A stretch of DNA of 35,491 bases from Evtepia gabavorous. Its GTDB lineage: Bacteria > Bacillota > Clostridia > Oscillospirales > Oscillospiraceae. The translations under genes were made by a program, and so were the position numbers. The notes beneath the pieces are model-generated. The model ran no database searches. It saw only the letters and a program-made list of their open reading frames with translations, and was not told the DNA's origin. The stretch covers positions 1-35,491 of the forward strand of contig NZ_QQRQ01000018.1 of NCBI RefSeq assembly GCF_003425665.1. The letters run 5' to 3'. This document shows, one piece after another, positions 21,971 through 29,436 of the stretch (within the stretch, counting starts at the first letter, position 1; every line of letters starts with the position of its first letter).

Positions 21971-23323
21971 ATGGTAAGTCAGATCTTGGCCGTGATAATT
22001 TTTGTGGTCATGTTTGTGGAGATTGTCCGGGAGAAATTCCCCCGGTATTTGGTGACCCTGGTGGCGGGCGTGCTGACCCTGGTGGTGGTCTTTCTGCTGG
22101 CCATGCAGAGCCTCCCCGATGTGTGGAAGGCGCTGAGCCTGGAGAGCATGGCGGAGACCACCTTCTGGTACACTGGCCACATGACGGTCAATGAGATGAA
22201 CACCGGCATCAACTGGAGCACCATTCTCTTCATCAGCGGGATGATGATTATGGTGGAGGGAATGAGCGAAGCGGGATTCTTTGACTGGCTGTGCCTGCGC
22301 CTGGCCAAGCTGGTCAACTATAAGCCTGTGCCGCTGATGATCTGCTTTATGATCCTGTCGGCGGTGCTGTCCATGTTCATTGACAGCATTACAGTGATTC
22401 TGTTTCTGGCGGTGGCCAGTGTCCGCTTGGCCCACTTGCTGAAGTTTGATCCCATTCCTCTGATTATCGCGGAGATTTTCACCGCCAACCTGGGCGGTGC
22501 GGCCACCATGAGCGGGGACCCGCCCAACATCATCATTGGCACGGCCCTGGGGCTGACCTTTGGGGATTTTCTCCGGAACACAGGGCTCATTGCCCTGCTG
22601 TGCATGGTGGTGATGGTGCCCTATTTCTATTTCTGCTTCCGCAGGCAGATTCAGAGCCGGGATGAGACGGCCCGCGCCGCGGCCATGTCGCTGGACCCCC
22701 GGGCGTCCATTTCCAGCCGGAAGGCCTTTGTTGTCAACGTGACCATTTTCCTGGTGACGGTGCTGCTGCTGGTGACCCATGCCAAGACGGGGCTGACCGT
22801 GGCCACGGTGGGCATTGTGGCGGCCATTCTGACCCTGCTGGCCAACCCTGCCCCGCTGCGGCTGCTCCGAAAGGTGGACTGGCAGACAGTGCTCTTTTTC
22901 CTGGGCCTGTTTTTGACGGTGAGCGGATTGGAGCAGACGGGGGTGCTGGAGGCCATGGCCAATGGCATTGCCGGGATCACAGGGGGCAACCTGTCGCTGA
23001 TGATCGTGATTCTCATCTGGCTCTCCGCAGTGGCCTCGGCCTTTGTGGACAATATCCCCTTTGCGGCCACCATGGTGCCGGTGATCAGTTCCCTGTCGGC
23101 CACCATGGGGGTGGACCTGAATACCCTGGCCTGGACCCTTTCCATGGGCACGGATATCGGCGGCAGCGCCACCCCCATTGGGGCCTCGGCCAATGTGGCG
23201 GGCACCGCCATTGCCGCCCGGGAGGGCCACCCCATCAGCTGGGGCCGTTACTGTAAATATTCCGCGCCCGCCGCGGTGATTGTCGTTGCCATCAGCATGG
23301 CCGTCATCCTGCTGCGGTACTGA
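21971..23323 (+). CDS. ArsB/SLC13-type anion permease (ion transporter superfamily), copy 1
   Basis: A 450-residue integral membrane protein with about eleven to twelve helices, of the ion transporter superfamily that includes ArsB, NhaD, CitMHS and SLC13/DASS carriers. The two inverted halves each have a hairpin motif: MSGDPPNIIIGTALG in the first and GSATPIGASANVAGTA in the second. The SxxPxN-type sequences are where such carriers bind substrate and cation. GGGAGGAATGGAGC places the start at 21971; an upstream TTG at 21914 has no suitable site. It is followed after 48 bases by a paralogue of the same length. The substrate is unknown; a di- or tricarboxylate, arsenite or sodium/proton exchange are all compatible. 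Confidence 0.88.
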   Translation: MVSQILAVIIFVVMFVEIVREKFPRYLVTLVAGVLTLVVVFLLAMQSLPDVWKALSLESMAETTFWYTGHMTVNEMNTGINWSTILFISGMMIMVEGMSEAGFFDWLCLRLAKLVNYKPVPLMICFMILSAVLSMFIDSITVILFLAVASVRLAHLLKFDPIPLIIAEIFTANLGGAATMSGDPPNIIIGTALGLTFGDFLRNTGLIALLCMVVMVPYFYFCFRRQIQSRDETARAAAMSLDPRASISSRKAFVVNVTIFLVTVLLLVTHAKTGLTVATVGIVAAILTLLANPAPLRLLRKVDWQTVLFFLGLFLTVSGLEQTGVLEAMANGIAGITGGNLSLMIVILIWLSAVASAFVDNIPFAATMVPVISSLSATMGVDLNTLAWTLSMGTDIGGSATPIGASANVAGTAIAAREGHPISWGRYCKYSAPAAVIVVAISMAVILLRY

Positions 23324-23371
23324 GATAGAGCGGGCAAATTCTTTGATTGGCATGGAAATGGGAGGGAGTCT

Positions 23372-24718
23372 ATGCTCAGCCAAATTTTGGCTCTTATCAT
23401 TGCGATTGTGTTGTTTTCTGCGCTCCTCCAGGGGAAATATCCCCGGTATCTTCTGACGCTGGCAGCCGGGGGCGCTATGGTTTTGGTGGTGTTGCTGGGG
23501 ACGATGGGCAGCCCGGCTGCCGCCCTGGAAGCCCTGAGTGTGGATAGTTTTGTCAAGCCCCAATTTTGGTTCGCCCACGGCGGGGTCACTGAGTTTAACG
23601 TGGGGATCAACTGGAGTACCATCCTCTTTCTGGCCGGCATGATGATCATGGTGGAGGCGATGAGTGAGGCCGGCTTTTTCGACTGGGTCTGCCTACGCCT
23701 GGCCAAGGCGTTGGGGTTTCGCCCCATGCCTCTCATGCTGAGCTTTATGGTGCTGGCGGCGCTGCTGTCCATGTTTGTGGACAGCATTACCGTGGTTTTG
23801 TTCCTGGTGGTGGCCACTGCGCGCCTGGCGCATTTTCTCCGGTTTGACCCGGTGCCCATGATCATTGGGGAGATCTTTGCCGCCAACCTGGGTGGTGCGG
23901 CCACCATGAGCGGGGACCCGCCCAACATCATCATTGGGACCTCCCTGGGCCTGAGCTTCTGGGACTTTTTGCGGAACAACGGCGTGATCTGCCTGATCGG
24001 CCTGGTGCTGGTGCTGGTGTATTTTTATCTCTGCTTCCGCAGTAAGAGTAGGGGAGAGGCCGCCGTTGCGCCGGAGCTCTGGGAAATTGACCCCAACGAT
24101 GCCATTCCCAGCCGGCGGAGATTTTTGGCGCGGGTCTCTATTTTCGGCGTGGTGATTTTACTCATCGCCACCCATACCTTGACAGGGCTCACCATGCCCA
24201 CCATTGGGGTGCTGGCAGCGGCGGTGACGCTGGTGAGCACCAAGACGCCCCAAAACCTGGTCAGGCAGATGGACTGGAAGATTCTCGGCTTTATCATTGG
24301 CCTGTTCCTTACGGTGAGCGGGCTGGAGCAGACAGGGGTCTTGGATGGAATGGCCCAATTCTTGGCGGCGCTGGGAGGAGACCATGCGGACCAGATGGTT
24401 GTGGTTCTGATTTGGTTTACCGCCATTGTGTCCGCTTTTGTGGACAATATTCCCATGGCCACGGTGATGGTGCCGGTGCTCCTGTCCCTGGCGGAGACCT
24501 TGGGCATGGACCTGCATACCCTGACCTGGGCGGTGTCCAAAGGCACGGACATCGGCGGCATTGCCACGCCCATCGGGGCCTCGGCCAACGTCACAGGGGT
24601 GGCGCTGGCGGCCAAGGAGGGGCATCCCATCTCCTGGAAACGCTATTGCAAGTATGCCATGCCCGCTGCAGTTCTGGTGCTGGTGGTGAGCATGGTGCTG
24701 ATCCTGGCCCTTCACTGA
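23372..24718 (+). CDS. ArsB/SLC13-type anion permease, copy 2 (tandem paralogue)
   Basis: A 448-residue protein, colinear with copy 1 along its full length and clearly similar by eye. Whole segments agree (INWSTILF, GGAATMSGDPPNIIIGT, LFLTVSGLEQTGVL, KGTDIGG-ATPIGASANV, EGHPISW-RYCKY). This points to tandem duplication. GGGAGGGAGTCT precedes the ATG, and the genes are probably cotranscribed. Differences cluster in the first 60 residues and in the loop near residues 225-245. The last 7 bases overlap the 3' end of the convergent phosphoesterase gene. Confidence 0.88.
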   Translation: MLSQILALIIAIVLFSALLQGKYPRYLLTLAAGGAMVLVVLLGTMGSPAAALEALSVDSFVKPQFWFAHGGVTEFNVGINWSTILFLAGMMIMVEAMSEAGFFDWVCLRLAKALGFRPMPLMLSFMVLAALLSMFVDSITVVLFLVVATARLAHFLRFDPVPMIIGEIFAANLGGAATMSGDPPNIIIGTSLGLSFWDFLRNNGVICLIGLVLVLVYFYLCFRSKSRGEAAVAPELWEIDPNDAIPSRRRFLARVSIFGVVILLIATHTLTGLTMPTIGVLAAAVTLVSTKTPQNLVRQMDWKILGFIIGLFLTVSGLEQTGVLDGMAQFLAALGGDHADQMVVVLIWFTAIVSAFVDNIPMATVMVPVLLSLAETLGMDLHTLTWAVSKGTDIGGIATPIGASANVTGVALAAKEGHPISWKRYCKYAMPAAVLVLVVSMVLILALH

Positions 24719-25545
24719 CCGGCGGACAGGCGGGCGACCACCAGCTCGGGACGGTTGTTCAGGCGAATGGGCGCAATGCTGTTGCCCAGGCCCCGGCTGA
24801 CAATGAGGCGGGTGGTGCCCTGAACATACACACCGGCGTCGTAGAAGGGAAACAGACCCTGGCTGGGGGCGATGACCCCGCCCAGAAGGGGAAGGCGCAC
24901 CTGGCCCCCATGGGTGTGGCCGCTGAAGACCAGGTCCACGGCGTGAGCCGCGTAGACCCCCATCAGTTCCGGCCGGTGGGACAAGAGGATGGTGTAGGGG
25001 GCGGCCGCTGGCAGAAGGCGCCGCAGCTTGGCAGAGACCAGCTCCGCCGGGGAACCGGGAAGCCCCCGCTTCTTGTCGAAGCTGGGGTCGGCCAACCCCA
25101 GCAGGGTGATGGTTTCCCCGTCCCGGCACAGGGGGACGGACCGGTCTTCCAGGACGACCACGCCGGCGTCCTTCAGCCCGGATTTGAGGGCAGGATATTG
25201 AGGCAGCCTGGCCTCGTGGTTGCCCGGGACGAAGTAAGTGGGGGCAAGTTCGGCGGCCCGTGCGGCAAAGGCAAGGGCCCGGGGCAGGTTGGTGCGCCTG
25301 GAATCCACCAGGTCTCCGGTCAGCACAATGAGGTGGGGCTTGGCCTGGGAGAGGGCCTGCAGGAGGCGGCGGTTCTCTTTTCCGAAGGATGCGTTGTGCA
25401 GGTCTGAGACCTGGGCGATCCGCATGCCGTCGAAGGCAGGGGGGAGTCCGGGAAGGGAGAGGGGAATCTCGTGGATTAGGAGGGTGCGATTGCCCCATAG
25501 CACCCAGAGAAGCAGGGACAGTAGGAGCAGCGGGAGGAAAAACAT
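24712..25545 (-). CDS. Membrane-anchored metallophosphoesterase (YkuE-like)
   Basis: 277 residues. One N-terminal membrane helix (FFLPLLLLSLLLWVLW) is followed by a calcineurin-like phosphoesterase domain with all metal-binding motifs: QVSDLHN, GDLVDSR, GNHE, LSHRPE and SGHTHGGQ. The family includes YkuE and LpxH-like enzymes that act on phospho-ester substrates at the membrane; the real substrate here is not known. The best ribosome binding site (AAAAAGGAG) lies 13 bases before the ATG, somewhat far. It is convergent with the transporter pair and divergent from the MATE gene. Confidence 0.92.
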   Translation of the reverse strand: MFFLPLLLLSLLLWVLWGNRTLLIHEIPLSLPGLPPAFDGMRIAQVSDLHNASFGKENRRLLQALSQAKPHLIVLTGDLVDSRRTNLPRALAFAARAAELAPTYFVPGNHEARLPQYPALKSGLKDAGVVVLEDRSVPLCRDGETITLLGLADPSFDKKRGLPGSPAELVSAKLRRLLPAAAPYTILLSHRPELMGVYAAHAVDLVFSGHTHGGQVRLPLLGGVIAPSQGLFPFYDAGVYVQGTTRLIVSRGLGNSIAPIRLNNRPELVVARLSAGQ

Positions 25546-25632
25546 GGTTGGAAGGAATCTCCTTTTTGGAAAGCGGTTTCTATGGGCTCATTGTATCATG
25601 TCCCGGGGCAGGGAGCAAGGCAACACCGGGGG

Positions 25633-25661
25633 TTGACGTGCCCGCCAAAATTTGCTACAAT
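25633..25661 (+). promoter_or_regulatory. Promoter of the MATE transporter gene
   Basis: -35 TTGACG (25633-25638), a 17-base spacer, -10 TACAAT (25656-25661). It gives a leader of about 143 bases. Confidence 0.8.
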
Positions 25662-25667
25662 ACCCCC

Positions 25668-25811
25668 GTTCACTGGAGGGTACGCCATTCAGGATCGTGA
25701 TGGTAAGCTGGATAAGGTGACAGACTGAGAGGCCTGTTGCCCTGTCCGGCTTTTTTTGCGGCATGGGGCGGGGCCGAAGAGAAAAACCAACGAAGGAAGG
25801 GGAACAAAACG
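25668..25811 (+). other. Long 5' leader of the MATE gene with a T-run
   Basis: The leader contains paired segments (GACAG / CTGTC at 25719-25745) and AGAGGCC, which can pair with GGCTTTT (with G-U pairs) just before a seven-T run at 25751-25757. This resembles a weak intrinsic terminator upstream of the gene, as in attenuation or riboswitch control. I could not assign it to a known class. Confidence 0.4.
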
Positions 25812-27137
25812 ATGGATCTGCTGCGAGGAAATATAAAGCACACCTACTTCAAGTATTTGGGCGCGGCCTTTGGCAGTGCCATGCTGGCCTCGGTATATAG
25901 TCTGGTGGACATGGCGATGGTGGGGCAGTATCAGGGGCCGGACGGCGCAGCGGCGCTGGCTGTGGTGGCGCCGGTGTGGAACATCATTTACAGCTTGGGT
26001 TTGCTGACCGGCATTGGGGGTTCTGTACTGTCCAGTACGCACCGGGGGCAGGGGAAGCGCCGGCAGGCCAACCAGGCCTTTACTGTGGCGCTGGGCTTTA
26101 CGGTGATTCTGGCGGCGGCCAGCTGGCTGGGCCTAATCTTCTTTGAGGTCCCCCTGCTGCGCTTCTTCGGCGGGGACGAGGCGCTGATCCCTCTGGCGCG
26201 GGATTATTTGTACCCGGTGAAGTTCTCGGTGCCCTTCTTCCTCTTTACCCAGATGCTGGCGGCCTTTCTCCGCAACGATGGGCGGCCGGCCCTGGCCACC
26301 GGCGCGGTCCTGTCCGGGGGCGTGTTCAACGTGCTGGGGGATTACTTTTTTGTCTTTGTCCTGGACTTGGGTATCATGGGGGCGGGCATTGCCACCTGCC
26401 TGGGGGCGGCAATTTCCTGCCTGGTGATGCTCACCCATTTCCTTTCTCCCAGGAATACCCTTCGGCTGGTGCCGGTCAAGGGATGGATCAGGCAGATGGG
26501 CCGGATTGGCGTGACAGGGTTTTCCGCGTTTTTTGCGGACATTGCCATGGGAATTCTCACCATCCTGTTCAACCGCCAGATCATGCACTTTCTGGGGACC
26601 GACGCCCTGGCGGTGTACGGAGTCCTGGTCAATGTGAGCACCCTGGTGCAGTGCTGCGCGTACAGTGTGGGACAGGCCTCTCAGCCCATTCTCTCCCTCA
26701 ACTACGGGGCCCGGCAGACCAGACGGATTTTGGATGTCCTGCGGTATGCCTTGGGGACGGTGGCGGTCTTTGGGGTGCTGTGGGTGTTGGTGCTGGCCGC
26801 GTTTCCCACGGAGATTGTCCGGCTGTTCATGGCGCCGACCCCGGAGGTCCTGGAGGTAGCCCCGGGCATTTTGCGGACGTATGGGCTGTCCTTTTTGCTG
26901 CTGCCGTTCAATATCTTTTCTGCCTACTATTTCCAGTCTATTCTTCGGCCGGCCAGTGCCTTTGGAATCTCTGTCACCCGCGGCCTGGTGGTCAGCGGGG
27001 GTCTCATTCTCACCTTGCCGGCCCTTTGGGGCGGCTCGGCCATTTGGCTGGCGATGCCGCTGACCGAGCTGGTGGTGGCGCTGGCTGTGGCGGGGTTGAT
27101 GGTCCGTTCCGTCCGGCAGCTCAAGGGGGAGCTTTGA
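25812..27137 (+). CDS. MATE-family efflux transporter
   Basis: A 441-residue membrane protein with about twelve helices in two homologous bundles. It begins MDLLRGNIKHTYFKYL and continues with SLVDMAMVGQYQGPDGAAALAVVAP, characteristic of MATE multidrug/toxin extrusion proteins, which export cationic or aromatic compounds in exchange for Na+ or H+. The start at 25812 follows GAAGGAAGGGGAACAAAACG. The upstream open frame from 25737 crosses the T-run of the leader and is not coding. Single-gene transcript ended by a strong hairpin. Substrate unknown. Confidence 0.92.
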   Translation: MDLLRGNIKHTYFKYLGAAFGSAMLASVYSLVDMAMVGQYQGPDGAAALAVVAPVWNIIYSLGLLTGIGGSVLSSTHRGQGKRRQANQAFTVALGFTVILAAASWLGLIFFEVPLLRFFGGDEALIPLARDYLYPVKFSVPFFLFTQMLAAFLRNDGRPALATGAVLSGGVFNVLGDYFFVFVLDLGIMGAGIATCLGAAISCLVMLTHFLSPRNTLRLVPVKGWIRQMGRIGVTGFSAFFADIAMGILTILFNRQIMHFLGTDALAVYGVLVNVSTLVQCCAYSVGQASQPILSLNYGARQTRRILDVLRYALGTVAVFGVLWVLVLAAFPTEIVRLFMAPTPEVLEVAPGILRTYGLSFLLLPFNIFSAYYFQSILRPASAFGISVTRGLVVSGGLILTLPALWGGSAIWLAMPLTELVVALAVAGLMVRSVRQLKGEL

Positions 27138-27144
27138 TGAAGAA

Positions 27145-27177
27145 AACGCGCCCGGAGGCGGTTCCTCCGGGCGCGTT
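27145..27177. terminator. Bidirectional terminator between MATE and the 155-residue gene
   Basis: A 14-bp perfect stem (27145-27158 with 27164-27177). Read on minus it is followed by TTTTCTTC. It serves convergent genes. Confidence 0.8.
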
Positions 27178-27193
27178 GCGATGAAAAAGGGTG

Positions 27194-27661
27194 TCATTCC
27201 TCACAGGAGACCTCTGGGGAACGGGCACGGATTTCGTCCATGAGCGCGGTCAATCGATCCCCTTGCTGATGGAGAAGGGCCAGGTCCTCTGGACTCAGGT
27301 TGTGGGTGATAAAGAGCTCCTCCATTTTGTGGGTCAGCGCCAAGGTCTTCCGGGCAGTGTCCAGAAAGGTGCTGTAATTCCGGCTGCGCCGGGCGTTCTG
27401 GAAGGCCTGACGGTCCCGGGCGATGAACTGAAGAACCTCTTCCGTGCTGGCCAGGCGGCCCTGGACCATGGGATAGGGCCGGGCCCGCTGCAGGTAGCAC
27501 CGGTTTTCATTGGTGATGGTGAAGATGTAGGTCAGGGTGAGCCCCTCCCCCAGGTCAAAATCCACCACATGCTGTTTGCCGCTGACCACCTTGATTCTGC
27601 TGGCGCCCAGCTGGGAGAGGGCGGTGTCGATGAAATCTCCGCTGAATGTAGATAAGCTCAT
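27194..27661 (-). CDS. Protein of unknown function, 155 residues
   Basis: Not recognised. The N-terminal 75 residues look alpha/beta (GASRIKVVSGKQHVVDFDLGEGLTLTYIFTITNENRCYLQR). The C-terminal half is helical and charged (STEEVLQFIARDRQAFQNARRSRNYSTFLDTARKTLALTHKMEELF), possibly a coiled coil. There is no signal peptide or membrane segment. AAGGAGATTTGT directly before the ATG at 27661 sets the start; the in-frame codon at 27712 has none. It lies 61 bases downstream of the third ArsB/SLC13-like transporter on the same strand, so the two are probably cotranscribed. Confidence 0.75.
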   Translation of the reverse strand: MSLSTFSGDFIDTALSQLGASRIKVVSGKQHVVDFDLGEGLTLTYIFTITNENRCYLQRARPYPMVQGRLASTEEVLQFIARDRQAFQNARRSRNYSTFLDTARKTLALTHKMEELFITHNLSPEDLALLHQQGDRLTALMDEIRARSPEVSCEE

Positions 27662-27722
27662 ACAAATCTCCTTCCCAAAATAGAGGCGGCCGTGGGGGCC
27701 GCCCCAGGTCAATCGGAACTGC

Positions 27723-28991
27723 TTAGGTAAACCGCAGGAGCAGGAACACGGTGCTGATGGCCACGGAGACCAGCATCAAGGGGAAGCCCACCTTAAAGTA
27801 ACTGGCAAAGGTGATGGGGAACCCGTGACGGTTGCTGATGCCCGAAAGGACCACATTGGCCGAGGCGCCGATGAGGGTGCCGTTGCCGCCCAGGCAAGCG
27901 CCCAGGGAGACCGCCCACCACAGGGGGGTGACATCCACGCCGCTGCTCTGCATGGTGAGGATCAGGGGAATCAGGGTGGCCACAAAGGGGATGTTGTCCA
28001 GGAACGAGGAGACAATGGCCGAGACCCAGAGGATCAGCAGAATGGTCAAGGTCATGTGGCCTTCGGTCAGGTCCATGAGGCCGTTGGCCAGGATCTGGAT
28101 CACGCCCGTCTCCTGGAGGCCGCCCACCACGATGAACAGGCCGGTGAAGAAGAGAATGGTGGTCCATTCCACGCCGGCCACGATCTCCTCCACGTCCTGA
28201 CGGCCGATGAGGAGCATCACCGCAGCGGCGGTGAGGGCGATGGTGCAGGACTCCAAGTGGAGCTGAGAGTGAAAGACGAATCCAAACACCACCAGGAGGA
28301 TCATGACGACGCTTTTGATCAGCAGACTGCGGTCCTTAATGGCTTTGTTCTCATCCAGCTGCAGAATGGAGTCCATGGCCTCCGGCTCCACATGGAGCTT
28401 GCGCCCATAGATAAAATAAAAGCAGACAATGGTGGCGGCCAGCACAAAGAGCACGGCAACGCCGGTGTTGGTGATGAAATCCGTAAAGCTCAGCCCCGCG
28501 GCGCTGCCAATCATAATATTGGGGGGGTCGCCGATCAGGGTGGCGGTGCCGCCGATGTTGGAGGCCATGATCTGGGTCATGAAGAAGGGAATGGGGTTGA
28601 TCCGCAGCATGCTGGTAATGGCCAGGGTCATGGGGCCGATGAGGAGCACTGTGGTCACATTGTCCAGGAAGGCGGACAAAACAGCGGTGATCAAAGCGAA
28701 CAACACCATCAGCGGCCAGGGCCGGCCCTTGGCGATTTTCGCGGCCTTAATGGCAATGTATTCAAAGATGCCGGAGTTTTTGACCACGGCCACGAAAAGC
28801 ATCATGCCGATCAGGACCCCCAGGGTGTTGAGGTCCACATAGGAAAAGCCGGATTCCACCGACAAAACCCCGGTGAGGATCAGCAGCAGGGCGCCGGCGA
28901 CGGCGGCCACCGTTCGGTGGAGCTTCTCGGTCATAATGGCTGCCATGGTCACCAGAAAGATGACAATGGCAATGATTTGCGTTGATGTCAT
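27723..28991 (-). CDS. ArsB/NhaD-type permease, copy 3
   Basis: A 422-residue membrane protein with about eleven helices. It belongs to the same superfamily as the genes at 21971 and 23372 but is more distant. The motifs are GGTATLIGDPPNIMIGSAAG in the first half and GNGTLIGASANVVLSG in the second, with SAFLDNVTTVLL and SSFLDNIPFVATLIPL as the other conserved pair. These resemble the ArsB/P-protein branch. A TTG at 28997 is an alternative start: GGAAAGGA lies 6 bases before the TTG and 12 before the ATG, so the choice is not firm. A near-consensus promoter and a 0A-like box lie upstream. Confidence 0.88.
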   Translation of the reverse strand: MTSTQIIAIVIFLVTMAAIMTEKLHRTVAAVAGALLLILTGVLSVESGFSYVDLNTLGVLIGMMLFVAVVKNSGIFEYIAIKAAKIAKGRPWPLMVLFALITAVLSAFLDNVTTVLLIGPMTLAITSMLRINPIPFFMTQIMASNIGGTATLIGDPPNIMIGSAAGLSFTDFITNTGVAVLFVLAATIVCFYFIYGRKLHVEPEAMDSILQLDENKAIKDRSLLIKSVVMILLVVFGFVFHSQLHLESCTIALTAAAVMLLIGRQDVEEIVAGVEWTTILFFTGLFIVVGGLQETGVIQILANGLMDLTEGHMTLTILLILWVSAIVSSFLDNIPFVATLIPLILTMQSSGVDVTPLWWAVSLGACLGGNGTLIGASANVVLSGISNRHGFPITFASYFKVGFPLMLVSVAISTVFLLLRFT

Positions 28992-29132
28992 GGTCAATCA
29001 CAATCCTTTCCAGAGAGAACAGGGGCACGCTGTGGGGATGCGGAGGGTTCGGAACAGGAAGACCCTGGAAGAGGATATCCGGCGTCCGATCCTCCGTTGG
29101 ATTGAGACCGCAAGATGCCCAAATGATGTCTT

Positions 29133-29161
29133 ATTATAAAACCCAATTTCTTAAATGGCAA
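29133..29161 (-). promoter_or_regulatory. Promoter of transporter copy 3
   Basis: On minus: -35 TTGCCA (29156-29161), a 17-base spacer, and a perfect -10 TATAAT (29133-29138). The untranslated leader is about 135 bases and has no obvious fold. Confidence 0.82.
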
Positions 29162-29199
29162 CTATTTTCTTATAGATTTTCCATATTCTGCAAAACATT

Positions 29200-29206
29200 T
29201 GTCGAA
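29200..29206 (+). promoter_or_regulatory. Candidate Spo0A box upstream of transporter copy 3
   Basis: TGTCGAA within ATTTGTCGAATG is a perfect 0A box, 39 bases upstream of the -35. The spacing is close to that seen at spo0A itself, but the orientation is opposite. The rest of the 28998-29436 gap holds no gene that I can support. Confidence 0.4.
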
Positions 29207-29337
29207 TGCGGCAAGGCCGCGCCTGGCGGTGGAACGAAACGTGTCCGATAGGAGGCTGCCAGGGACAGATCGGGAGAGAGGGCAGCGGAGCCCCGCTTGG
29301 CGGCGTCATAGTGGGCCGAACCCGATTTCTCCGTACA

Positions 29338-29385
29338 AAATAACCGTGCCTTGCAAGCATTCAAAGCCTGCAAGGCACGGTTTAT
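29338..29385 (-). terminator. Probable terminator of the ComEC-like gene
   Basis: A stem of about 18 bp with one bulge and one mismatch (CCGTGCCTTGCA 29344-29355 with TGCAAGGCACGG 29369-29380, extended by AT pairs). Read on minus it is followed by TTATTTTG, 50 bases after the stop at 29437. Confidence 0.7.
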
Positions 29386-29436
29386 TGAAAACGTGATACC
29401 ATCGTTTGAGGGAAACGTCAATCCTCCGAAAGCGCC

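Noticed and set aside
21923-23578. 551-codon minus-strand open frame opposite transporter copy 1
   Set aside because: It is His/Gln/Arg-rich without domains, an antisense shadow of a membrane protein gene.
25690-25735. TPP-riboswitch-like words (CTGGATAAGG, CTGAGAGG) in the MATE leader
   Set aside because: The words occur in the wrong order and without the paired arms of the THI element, and the gene is not linked to thiamine.
27825-28985. 386-codon plus-strand open frame opposite transporter copy 3
   Set aside because: Antisense shadow with no start signal and His/Gly/Asp-rich composition.
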